From: Demequina silvatica | GTDB taxonomy: Bacteria > Actinomycetota > Actinomycetes > Actinomycetales > Demequinaceae | DNA length: 64,000 nt | Assembly: GCF_000971215.1 (NCBI RefSeq) | Contig: NZ_BBMA01000008.1 | Span: forward strand, 63,517 to 127,516 | Direction: 5' to 3' | Shown here: piece by piece, positions 26,354-33,714 of the stretch | Layout of the letters: the number at the start of each line of letters is the position of its first letter | Position numbering within the stretch: the stretch's first letter is position 1 | Notes under the pieces: model-generated | Database searches by the model: none | Told to the model about the DNA's origin: nothing | Seen by the model: only the letters and a program-made list of their open reading frames with translations | Program-made: the position numbers and the translations under genes

Positions 26354-26398
26354 CTCCCAGTCCCTCCCGATGCCCCCACTTTACTCCACTTCCCTCCA
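26354..26398 (-). promoter_or_regulatory. MraZ box array upstream of mraZ
   Basis: Reading the minus strand, TGGAG (26398), TGGAG (26388), TGGGG (26378), GGGAG (26368) and GGGAG (26358) begin exactly every 10 bases, i.e. on one face of the helix. A sixth in-register GGGGA at 26348 forms part of the mraZ ribosome site. Ten-base-spaced TGGGA/TGGAG repeats are the known operator of MraZ, so autoregulation of the whole cluster is expected. Confidence 0.85.
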
Positions 26399-26538
26399 CA
26401 TGTCTCGGAAAACGGGCAGAAAGTTCGCTAGATTCCGCTAAAACACCAGGTAGTCCGAGAGACGAAGCGGTGGAGGGAAATCTCTATCGCCGGGGCCGCG
26501 ATGGCTCAACTAGGCTCGGACCAAGGGAGAGGGGAACC

Positions 26539-27534
26539 ATGACGACGACCGTCCCGACCGCCGCGCAGCTCGCCGAGGTGGCCGACCTGGCCCTGCGCGT
26601 GCGCACGCAGCTCCAGACAGTGCTGTCCGGTCTCGACGAGGCGGTGGATGCGACGCTGGCGACGATCCTCGCGGAGGGACACCTGCTGCTCGAGGACGTG
26701 CCCGGCGTGGGCAAGACCACCCTGGCTCGCGCGCTGGGACGCGCGCTCGACACCACGGTGGGCCGCATCCAGTTCACGCCGGACCTGCTCCCGTCCGACG
26801 TCACGGGCGTGAGCGTGTTCCGCGGCGACGAGCACCGCTTCGAGTTCCGTCCGGGCCCGGTGTTCGCGAACATCGTCGTGGCGGACGAGATCAACCGCGC
26901 GTCGCCCAAGACGCAGGCCGCGCTGCTCGAGTCGATGCAGGAGCGCGCCGTCACCGTCGACGGGGAGACCCGGCCGCTGCCCGCGCCGTTCCTGGTGGTC
27001 GCGACGCAGAACCCGATCGACATGGAGGGCACCTACCCCCTGCCGGAGGCGCAGCGCGACCGCTTCATGACACGCATCGCGGTCGGGTACCCGAGCTCCG
27101 ACGACGAGATCGCGATGCTCGACGCCCACGACGGCCACGACCCCCTCGCGGAGGTCCGGCCCGTCGCGACGGCCGCGGACCTCGAGCGCGCGATCGCGAC
27201 CGTGCGAGGCATCTACGGCTCGCCCGCCGTCAAGCAGTACCTGGTGGACGTGGTGCGGGGCACGCGCGAGAGCCCGGACCTGCGCCTGGGCGCGTCGCCG
27301 CGCTCGTCGCTGCAGCTGCTCGCCGCGGCGAAGGCGCGCGCGGCGATGGCGGGTCGGGACCACGTGCTTCCGGACGACGTGAAGGCGCTCGCCGTCCCGG
27401 TGCTCGCCCACCGCGTGATCCCCGCGGCGCAGGCGCGTGCCGCGGGCCGTTCCGCGGAGGCCGTGATCCAGGACATCCTCGCGCGCGTCGCGGTGCCCGC
27501 GGCCCGCGCCCCCGAGGCGCTGTCGCGCGGATGA
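26539..27534 (+). CDS. MoxR-family AAA+ ATPase
   Basis: 331 residues from ATG at 26539 behind GGGAGAGGGGAACC. Walker A DVPGVGKTTLA (about 58) and Walker B VVADEINRASPKTQAALLESMQE (about 115) are followed by FLVVATQNPIDMEGTYPLPEAQRDRF, the MoxR signature. MoxR ATPases are chaperone-like and work with DUF58/VWA partners; here the next gene is DUF58 with an ATGA overlap, and the transglutaminase gene follows. It is divergent from mraZ, and a single TGGAGGGAA like the first MraZ box lies at 26471-26479. Confidence 0.92.
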   Translation: MTTTVPTAAQLAEVADLALRVRTQLQTVLSGLDEAVDATLATILAEGHLLLEDVPGVGKTTLARALGRALDTTVGRIQFTPDLLPSDVTGVSVFRGDEHRFEFRPGPVFANIVVADEINRASPKTQAALLESMQERAVTVDGETRPLPAPFLVVATQNPIDMEGTYPLPEAQRDRFMTRIAVGYPSSDDEIAMLDAHDGHDPLAEVRPVATAADLERAIATVRGIYGSPAVKQYLVDVVRGTRESPDLRLGASPRSSLQLLAAAKARAAMAGRDHVLPDDVKALAVPVLAHRVIPAAQARAAGRSAEAVIQDILARVAVPAARAPEALSRG

Positions 27535-28787
27535 GGCGCGTGACCGCCCCGATGCGTCGCGATCAGGACGCGGAGACGGTGGTGACGCCCCGCGGCGTGG
27601 GCCTGGCCGCGGGCGGCGGCGCCCTCCTGCTCGTGGGCGTGGGCTTCGCATCCGCTCCCCTGGTGCTCATCGGCGCGACCGTGCTCGCCGCCGCCGCGGT
27701 CGCGGCCGCGTGGATCGTGGCGCAGGTGCTCACCACCCGGGCGCGCGTGCATGCCGTCGCGCGCGAGGTGGTGCCCGCGACCCTGAGCGCCGGCATGCCC
27801 GCGCAGGTGACCGTGCGCGTCGGGGTGCGCGGCGCCCTGGCCCGCGCGATGCGGCTGCGCGAGCAGGCCGCCGCGGAGCTCACGGGCGGCGCAGGGACGC
27901 GCGCCGCGATCTCGCGCAGGGCCGGCACCGTGGAGCTGCGCTACCGCCTCGAGCCGTCGAGGCGCGGCCGCTGGCTGCTGGGCCCGGCGCTCGCCCGCGC
28001 AGCCGACCCGTTCGGTCTCGCCTGGTCCGACCGCGCGGTGGGGCCGGCGGCCGAGGTCGCCGTGTGGCCCGCGGTGGTGGACCTCGCCGCGAGCGCGGGC
28101 GAGCTCATGGGCAGCGCGGACCGCGCGCACGCGGGCGCCCGCACCCCCGCGGCCGACGACGCGTCGCTGCGGGACTACCGCGACGGCGACGACCTCCGCC
28201 GCGTGCACTGGGCCTCGTCCGCGCGCCGCGGCACGCTGGTGGTGCGGTCCGAGGAGCAGCAGGGGCGCACCGCCGCGACCATCCTGCTGGGGCTGCCTCC
28301 CGCTCCGACGGGCCTCGAGTGGGCCATCACCGCGGCGGCCTCCGTCGCGCTGTCCGTGGTCGAGGCCGGGCACCCGGTGCGGCTCATCGCGGGCGCTCAG
28401 GAGACGTCGGTGCACGACACCCACGGCCGCGCCGCGGAGTCCGCGCGGGCCACGATCCTCGACTCCACCGTCGACCTGGCCCCCACCGACAGCACCGCGG
28501 AGGCCGACCGGCTCATCGCGGCCGGCGCGGGCCGGCTCGACCCCGGCCACCGCGACGTGGTGGTCGCCGTGATCGAGCCGTCGGGGTCCGTGGCGCTGCG
28601 CGCCCTCGCGCCGCTGGGCGAGACGGGGCGGGCGTGGGCGATCGTGCGGGCCCCGGAGTCCGCACGCTCCCGCGCCGACCGCACCGTCCAGACGCTCACC
28701 GCCGCGGGCTGGCGCGCGATCGCCACCATCGAGCCGGAGCGCCTCGAGGACGCGTGGGCGAGGCTGCTCGCCGAGGAGGTGCTGTGA
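27531..28787 (+). CDS. DUF58 domain protein
   Basis: 418 residues, ATG at 27531 overlapping the moxR stop. Two adjacent membrane helices (about 22-65) are followed by a beta-rich region, and the DUF58 motif LRDYRDGDDLRRVHWASSARRGTLVVRSEEQQ lies near 205-240. DUF58 proteins contain a degenerate von Willebrand factor A-like fold and form membrane complexes with MoxR ATPases and transglutaminase-like proteins. The cellular role is unknown; assembly or maturation of envelope proteins is the usual inference. Its stop overlaps the next gene (GTGA). Confidence 0.88.
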   Translation: MRRVTAPMRRDQDAETVVTPRGVGLAAGGGALLLVGVGFASAPLVLIGATVLAAAAVAAAWIVAQVLTTRARVHAVAREVVPATLSAGMPAQVTVRVGVRGALARAMRLREQAAAELTGGAGTRAAISRRAGTVELRYRLEPSRRGRWLLGPALARAADPFGLAWSDRAVGPAAEVAVWPAVVDLAASAGELMGSADRAHAGARTPAADDASLRDYRDGDDLRRVHWASSARRGTLVVRSEEQQGRTAATILLGLPPAPTGLEWAITAAASVALSVVEAGHPVRLIAGAQETSVHDTHGRAAESARATILDSTVDLAPTDSTAEADRLIAAGAGRLDPGHRDVVVAVIEPSGSVALRALAPLGETGRAWAIVRAPESARSRADRTVQTLTAAGWRAIATIEPERLEDAWARLLAEEVL

Positions 28788-30943
28788 ACGGCGGGCGGTG
28801 GCGCCTCATCGCCACGCCGCTGATCGCCCTCGCGACCGGGCTCGGGGTGGGTGGCCTGTCGGGGCTCGTGGTGTTCGGCGACTGGCTGCGCCCCATGGCC
28901 GCCGTGCTCGCCGCCACGGCCGCCGTGGTGGTGCTCGCGCGGCTCGCCACCGGCCGCCCCTTCCTTCCCACGGCGGCCGGCGCCCTGGCGGGCGCGTGGC
29001 TCATCGTGGTCGCCTACGTCCCGACCGCGGACGGCGGCACGTCCTGGTTCCCGCGCGGCGAGACTCTCGACGGGATCCGCCTGGTCGCCGAGCGCGCGGT
29101 CTGGTACGCCCAGCACACCGTCGCCCCGGCGGAGGTCGAGGCGTCCCTCGCGGGCGCCATCACGCTGGCCGTGGTCGCGCTGTTCCTCGCCATCGACGCG
29201 ATCGCGGTGGGCGCCGGCTTCGCGGCCTCCGCGGGCTTCCTGCTGCTGGCGCCCTGGCTTCCCGCGCTCACGCTCGAGCGGCGCGTCCCCACCGCGGTGC
29301 TCGCGCTCGCGCTTGCCGCGTGGCTCGCGGTGATCGCCCTGTCGCGGCGCAGCGACCGCGGGTCCTGGCGCGCCCGGGCGCGCGACGGCGCCTCCCCCGC
29401 ACCGCCCGTCGCCGCGCTCGCGGCGACCGCGGCGACGGTCCTGGTCGCGCTGATCGCCGCCCCGCTCGCCATCGGCGGCCCCGGGTGGGGCGCGATGCCG
29501 CGCCTCACGCTGCCCGCCGAGCTCGGCGGCGCGTCGCGGCTCGACCTCGAGATCGACCTGCGTCACTCCCTGACCGAGCAGTCCTCCGAGCCCGTCCTCA
29601 CGTACACCTCGAGCGACGGCCGGCTGGACGTGCTGCGGGTGTACACGTTCGGCACGTTTGACGGCACCCGCTGGGACCGCGACCCGGAGGGCGACATGCG
29701 GCCCGCCACCGGCGTCCTGTGGCCCGAGGATCTCGCCGACCCGCTGATCGCGGAGCCGAGCACCGCCACCATCGCGATCGGCGACTCGGCGGAGACGCGC
29801 GTGCCCATCCCCTCGAGCCCCCGTTCGCTCGCCGCCGGGAGCGAGTGGACCTACGACCCGTCCACCGACGAGGTGCTGATCGGGCGCCCCGAGGGGACGG
29901 TGGGCCTCACCTACACCGTGCGCTCGGCGGCCGACTTCCACACCGAGGACTCGCTGCGCGGCGCGGACGGGCTCATCGCCTCGGGCGGCGACTCCGCCGT
30001 CCCCACGCGCTACCTCGACCTCAACGAGCGCATCGACATCGAGAAGGTGCGCCAGGTCGCCGAGGCGGTGACGTCGCCCGCCACCGACCGCTACGAGACC
30101 GCGCTGCTGCTGCAGGAGTACCTGCGCGGCCCCAACTTCCAGTACTCGACGGACGTCGCGCCGTCGGGCGGCGACGCGGTGTCCGCGTTCCTCGCGGACG
30201 GCCGCGGCTACTGCGTGCAGTTCGCGACCGCGATGGTGGTGATGTCGCGCACCCTCGACATCCCGGCGCGCATGGCGATCGGGTACCTGGGCGGCGCGGA
30301 GGCCGACGGCCGCTACGTGGTGCGCGGCCGCGACGCGCACGCGTGGCCCGAGCTGTACTTCCCCGGGCACGGCTGGGTCCGCTTCGAGCCGACCCCCGCG
30401 GTGCAGACCGGCCAGCGCCCGATGTACGCGACGCCCGACCAGCAGGACACCCCGCCGGTGCCCGACGTGCGCGACACCACCCGGCCCACCGCGCAGCCCG
30501 AGCGGCCGCTGCCGACGGCCGAGCCGTCCGCGGCCCCCGCGGCCGGCGCGGGCGAGCAGGGCACCGCCGGGTCGTGGGTGCTGGTCGCCGTCCTGGTGCT
30601 GACGGCGGCGGCCGGCACGGGGCTGCTGTGGTGGCGGGCGCGCCGGGGCGCCGCCGCGATCACGGACGCCGAGAGCGCGTGGGCGTCGATGACGCGTCGG
30701 CTGGGCGCGCGCGCCGGCGACGAGACGCTCACGCCGGCGGAGACGGAGCTCGCGATCCTGGGTGAGGGCCCCGACCTGGGGGACGATGCGCGGGTCGCCC
30801 TCGCGGCCCTCCGCACCGCGGTCGAGGACCAGCGCTACGCGCCGGCGGGCAGCGGGGTGGCGGCCGACGTCCTCGCCGGCTGGGCGGACAGGGTCGCGAA
30901 CGCGGCACGGGACGCGGAGAAGGGCGCCCGCTCGCGCGGGTGA
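28784..30943 (+). CDS. TgpA-like membrane transglutaminase
   Basis: 719 residues from GTG at 28784. Several N-terminal helices (DUF3488-like, about 1-240) precede an extracytoplasmic region, and the transglutaminase core carries the catalytic Cys near 476 (GRGYCVQFATAM) and His near 519 (DAHAWPELY). A Pro/Ala linker, one more helix (about 600-620) and a DUF4129-like cytoplasmic tail follow. This is the layout of Pseudomonas TgpA. The substrate is unknown. The tail holds a motif copy at 30781 (LGDDARVAL). A 7-bp hairpin (30934-30951) has the stop codon in its loop. Confidence 0.88.
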   Translation: MNGGRWRLIATPLIALATGLGVGGLSGLVVFGDWLRPMAAVLAATAAVVVLARLATGRPFLPTAAGALAGAWLIVVAYVPTADGGTSWFPRGETLDGIRLVAERAVWYAQHTVAPAEVEASLAGAITLAVVALFLAIDAIAVGAGFAASAGFLLLAPWLPALTLERRVPTAVLALALAAWLAVIALSRRSDRGSWRARARDGASPAPPVAALAATAATVLVALIAAPLAIGGPGWGAMPRLTLPAELGGASRLDLEIDLRHSLTEQSSEPVLTYTSSDGRLDVLRVYTFGTFDGTRWDRDPEGDMRPATGVLWPEDLADPLIAEPSTATIAIGDSAETRVPIPSSPRSLAAGSEWTYDPSTDEVLIGRPEGTVGLTYTVRSAADFHTEDSLRGADGLIASGGDSAVPTRYLDLNERIDIEKVRQVAEAVTSPATDRYETALLLQEYLRGPNFQYSTDVAPSGGDAVSAFLADGRGYCVQFATAMVVMSRTLDIPARMAIGYLGGAEADGRYVVRGRDAHAWPELYFPGHGWVRFEPTPAVQTGQRPMYATPDQQDTPPVPDVRDTTRPTAQPERPLPTAEPSAAPAAGAGEQGTAGSWVLVAVLVLTAAAGTGLLWWRARRGAAAITDAESAWASMTRRLGARAGDETLTPAETELAILGEGPDLGDDARVALAALRTAVEDQRYAPAGSGVAADVLAGWADRVANAARDAEKGARSRG
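30781..30790 (+). repeat. GGACGATGCG dispersed motif in the TgpA-like tail
   Basis: GGGGGACGATGCG followed by CGGGTCGCC; encodes GDDARV. It lies in the soluble C-terminal tail. Confidence 0.8.
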
Positions 30944-30951
30944 GCCCGCGC
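30934..30951 (+). terminator. weak hairpin at end of the moxR operon
   Basis: GCGCGGG and CCCGCGC form a 7-bp stem with TGAG, containing the stop codon, as the loop. No T-run follows, so it may be a processing or Rho-assisted site rather than a classical terminator. The convergent DUF3040 gene ends 27 bases further on. Confidence 0.4.
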
Positions 30952-30977
30952 CCTGCGGCGCGACTGAACTGCGGACC

Positions 30978-31349
30978 TTAGATGTCGCCCTGCTCGCGAC
31001 GGCGCTCGAAGCGCTCCTCCATGCGGGTCATGAAGCCCTTGTCGGCCTTGCGACGACGGGCGTCCCCTCCGCTCGAGGCGACGGGGCGGCTGCCGACGGG
31101 ACGGGGGGCGAGCAGCGCCCACACGGCGGCGGCCAGCATGACCGCGAACCCGGCCACGCCGACGACGATCAGCTGGGTGACGGCGCCCGTCACCACGATC
31201 CCGAGACCGGCGACGACGCCGACCCCGGCCCACACGTAGCGACCGCGGGGCCTCGACGCCCGCGCCATCGCAGAGCCGAGCTTGGCGTCCGAGCCGAGAT
31301 CCCTCTCGAGCTGCTCAAGAACGCGCTGCTCGTATTCCGACAGCGGCAT
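30978..31349 (-). CDS. DUF3040 family membrane protein
   Basis: 123 residues from ATG at 31349 behind GGAGGGCGAG. The opening MPLSEYEQRVLEQLERDLGSDAKL is the DUF3040 signature, followed by two membrane helices (about 42-60 and 64-82) and a basic Arg/Lys-rich tail. The family is restricted to actinobacteria and of unknown function; it frequently lies close to dcw genes, as here. It is convergent with the transglutaminase operon and divergent from the next gene. Confidence 0.85.
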   Translation of the reverse strand: MPLSEYEQRVLEQLERDLGSDAKLGSAMARASRPRGRYVWAGVGVVAGLGIVVTGAVTQLIVVGVAGFAVMLAAAVWALLAPRPVGSRPVASSGGDARRRKADKGFMTRMEERFERRREQGDI

Positions 31350-31431
31350 CTCGCCCTCCTTCTGATGCACCGTATGGTCAAGTCTATCCGTCGCGCGTCC
31401 CCCGGGCTAGACGAGCGTCTAGGGTGAGGCC

Positions 31432-32208
31432 ATGCCACGCCAGCGGACCCGGATCGCGCCCGACGTGCCCCGAGGCGTCGAGTTCCCGATCGCGACCGGC
31501 GTCGCCGAGCTGCGAGACGAGCCCGATGGGACAACGTTCCTATGGGTCAACGGAGTTCCCAGCTCCCCGCTCGACCCCGATCCGGGCGAGCTCGCCTTCG
31601 AGTACATGCGCCACCTGTCCGCCGCCGTGGACGCGTGGGGTCTCCCGCCGCGCCTGCTCGCACTGCACGTCGGGGCCGCCGCCTGCGCCTTCCCTCGGCA
31701 CCTCGCGCACCGCCTCCCCGACTCCGGTCACATCGCGGTCGACGTCGACGCGACGCTGCCCGAGCTGGTGCGCACCTGGTGGGACCTGCCCCGCGCGCCG
31801 CGCCTGCGGATCCGCGCCCAGGACGGCCTCGAGGCCGTCGCGAGCAGGCGCGATGCGAGCCTGGACCTGGTGGTGCGCGACGCGTTCGCGGGAGACACGA
31901 CCCCGCCCGCGCTCGCCGGCGACGAGTGGTGGGCGCACGCGGCGCGCGCGCTGCGCCCGGGCGGCCTGGTGCTCGCGAACGTCGGCACGCGTCCCGGCGA
32001 CCGGACCGCGGCGGCGGACGCGGCGGCCGCGCGCGAGGCGTTCGGCGAGGTGGTCGCGATCGGCGAGCACGCCGTCCTCAAGGGGAGGCGACGGGGCAAC
32101 GTGGTGCTGGCCGCGGTCGCGGGGGGCACGCTGGATCTCGCCGCGCTGCGGCGGTACGCGGGGTCCGCGCCGCTGCCCACCGGTGTCGCGACCGACTGGC
32201 GCGGCTGA
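31432..32208 (+). CDS. spermidine synthase-like SAM methyltransferase
   Basis: 258 residues from ATG at 31432. The Rossmann-type core shows LLALHVGAAACAFPRHLA, an acidic VDVDATLPELVRTWW and DLVVRDAFAGDTTP, as in spermidine-synthase-like proteins of actinobacteria, which lack proof of polyamine synthesis. The usual GGGDG-type loop is degenerate (HVGAAACAF), so the reaction is uncertain. No adenosylmethionine decarboxylase gene is nearby. Confidence 0.75.
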   Translation: MPRQRTRIAPDVPRGVEFPIATGVAELRDEPDGTTFLWVNGVPSSPLDPDPGELAFEYMRHLSAAVDAWGLPPRLLALHVGAAACAFPRHLAHRLPDSGHIAVDVDATLPELVRTWWDLPRAPRLRIRAQDGLEAVASRRDASLDLVVRDAFAGDTTPPALAGDEWWAHAARALRPGGLVLANVGTRPGDRTAAADAAAAREAFGEVVAIGEHAVLKGRRRGNVVLAAVAGGTLDLAALRRYAGSAPLPTGVATDWRG

Positions 32209-32223
32209 ACCGTACCCGGCCCC

Positions 32224-32233
32224 CGCATCGTCC
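32224..32233 (-). repeat. GGACGATGCG dispersed motif, intergenic (after methyltransferase)
   Basis: Minus strand reads CCGGGGACGATGCGGGGGCC followed by GGG; it lies in the convergent gap before the cspA terminator. The GGGGGCCGGG tail is also found beside the minus copy at 60978. Confidence 0.85.
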
Positions 32234-32243
32234 CCGGAGACGG

Positions 32244-32279
32244 CGACGGCCGCCGCCCCTTGCGGGACGACGGCCGTCG
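32244..32279. terminator. hairpin between convergent methyltransferase gene and cspA
   Basis: CGACGGCCG and CGGCCGTCG make a perfect 9-bp stem around an 18-base loop that itself can pair (CCGC with GCGG). It lies in the 81-base convergent gap and could terminate both transcripts; no long T-run is seen on either strand. Confidence 0.6.
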
Positions 32280-32289
32280 ATGCTCGAAT

Positions 32290-32493
32290 TCAGAGCGGGC
32301 GGACCTTCTCCGCCTGCGGGCCCTTCGGGCCGTTGGTCACCTCGAACTCGACGCGCTGCGCCTCCTCGAGGGAGCGGTAGCCGTCGGTCTCGATCGCCGA
32401 GTAGTGAACGAAGACGTCCGCGCCGCCACCGTCCTGAGCGATGAAGCCGTAACCCTTCTCCGCGTTGAACCACTTCACAGAGCCCTGTGCCAT
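32290..32493 (-). CDS. cspA: cold-shock protein CspA family
   Basis: 67 residues from ATG at 32493 ([18 protein letters not shown]). RNP1 (KGYGFI) and RNP2 (DVFVHYSAI) nucleic-acid-binding motifs are intact. It is a single-stranded nucleic acid chaperone. The next upstream gene ends 144 bases away, leaving room for the long leader typical of cold-shock genes; I see no convincing promoter there. Three residues upstream is a second ATG (32502) that would add MTG. Confidence 0.95.
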   Translation of the reverse strand: MAQGSVKWFNAEKGYGFIAQDGGGADVFVHYSAIETDGYRSLEEAQRVEFEVTNGPKGPQAEKVRPL

Positions 32494-32637
32494 GCCTGTC
32501 ATTCCTTACCTTCTTGCCCGGAGGACGGGAAGGCGGGGCCCCGTGCCCCACCTTGTCGCCGCAATGCCGCTCCCCGACCCAGGTGAGACAGGTTCATGCA
32601 CACTACGTTCTTGCAACCGGGGCAAGCATGGCAGAAA

Positions 32638-33567
32638 TCAGGGCTGAGTGGGGGGATCCCGTCGCTCCTGCGCGAGGAACTTCTCGAACTCCGCCGCGAT
32701 CTCGTCGGCGGAGGGCAGCCCGCCCTCGATCGGCAGCCCCTGGCCGCGCGCCTCGTGGAACGCGTCGTACTGGTTCTCGAGCGCCTCGACCAGCGCCTGG
32801 ACCTCCTCGCTCTCCGCGAGCTGGCGGTCGATCTCCTCGGTCGCGCGAGCCGCGGCGGCGTCGAGCGCGCCGGGGTCGAGGTCGAGCCCGGAGAGGTCCT
32901 CGAGCCCCTCGAGCGCGCGCTGCGCCGCCTGCGGGTAGGACGACTGCGCGAGGTAGTGCGGCACGTGCACCGCGACGTTGACGGCCGGCAGCCCCCACTG
33001 GCCGAACCGGTACTCGAGCAGGTTCTGCGCGGAGGCGGGCACGGTGACCGTGCCGAACATCGTGGGGGTGTCGGGCAGCAGGTCCGGATCGGTGCCGTGG
33101 ATGGTCGCGGTGAGCGGGCGCGTGTGCGGCACGGCCATGGGGATGCCGTGCGATCCCAGGGTGAGGTTCACCCCCAGGCGGTCGTGCGCCTCGCGCACCG
33201 TCGCGATGTAGCGCTCCCACTGGATGTCCGGCTCGAAGCCGTGCAGCAGCAGGAAGGCGGCGCCCTCCTGATCGCGCACCATGTCGAGCGCGAGGTGCGG
33301 CTCGTCGTACGCGGTCCACTGGTTGACGGAGAACGTCATCTCGGGGCGGCGCGAGCGGTAGTCGAGCAGCTGGTCGATGTCGAACGTCGCGACCCGGATG
33401 GGGTCGCCCTCCTCGAGGATGTGGTCGGCCACCAGCGCGCCGGCACGGCCCGCGTCGATGAAGCCGCGCAGCGAGTGGAGGAGCACGGCGTCCTCCTTCG
33501 GAGCGGCGGCGGCCCAGGCCTGCACGCCCTCCGGGTCCCAGCTCAGCAGAGGTCGTTCCATGATCAT
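32638..33567 (-). CDS. PAC2 family protein
   Basis: 309 residues from ATG at 33567 behind GGAAGG (the alternative ATG at 33561 lacks two residues). SLRGFIDAGRAGALVADHIL, LLLHGFEPDIQWERY, SHGIPMAVPHTRP and PHYLAQSSYPQAAQRALEGL are the landmarks of the actinobacterial PAC2 (proteasome assembly chaperone-like) proteins. The C-terminal 70 residues are acidic and helical. Function is unproven in bacteria; nearby proteasome genes are not in this window. Confidence 0.85.
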   Translation of the reverse strand: MIMERPLLSWDPEGVQAWAAAAPKEDAVLLHSLRGFIDAGRAGALVADHILEEGDPIRVATFDIDQLLDYRSRRPEMTFSVNQWTAYDEPHLALDMVRDQEGAAFLLLHGFEPDIQWERYIATVREAHDRLGVNLTLGSHGIPMAVPHTRPLTATIHGTDPDLLPDTPTMFGTVTVPASAQNLLEYRFGQWGLPAVNVAVHVPHYLAQSSYPQAAQRALEGLEDLSGLDLDPGALDAAAARATEEIDRQLAESEEVQALVEALENQYDAFHEARGQGLPIEGGLPSADEIAAEFEKFLAQERRDPPTQP

Positions 33568-33662
33568 CCATCCTTCCACCGTCGGCCCCCGACGGCCGCC
33601 GTTCTCGCCCTCCGCGAAACCCGCACGCGGCGGTGGTGCTTCCGGTGGTCGCGCGACTGCGC

Positions 33663-33668
33663 GATAAT
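33663..33668 (+). promoter_or_regulatory. candidate -10 element for helR
   Basis: GATAAT lies about 47 bases before the chosen helR start; no good -35 is visible 16-18 bases upstream. The inverted repeat reported as the rifamycin-associated element in front of some helR genes is not seen in this gap. Confidence 0.4.
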
Positions 33669-33714
33669 GAGGGACTGCCCTGAGGACAACGCAGGGGGTG
33701 CGGAGGGTATGCCG

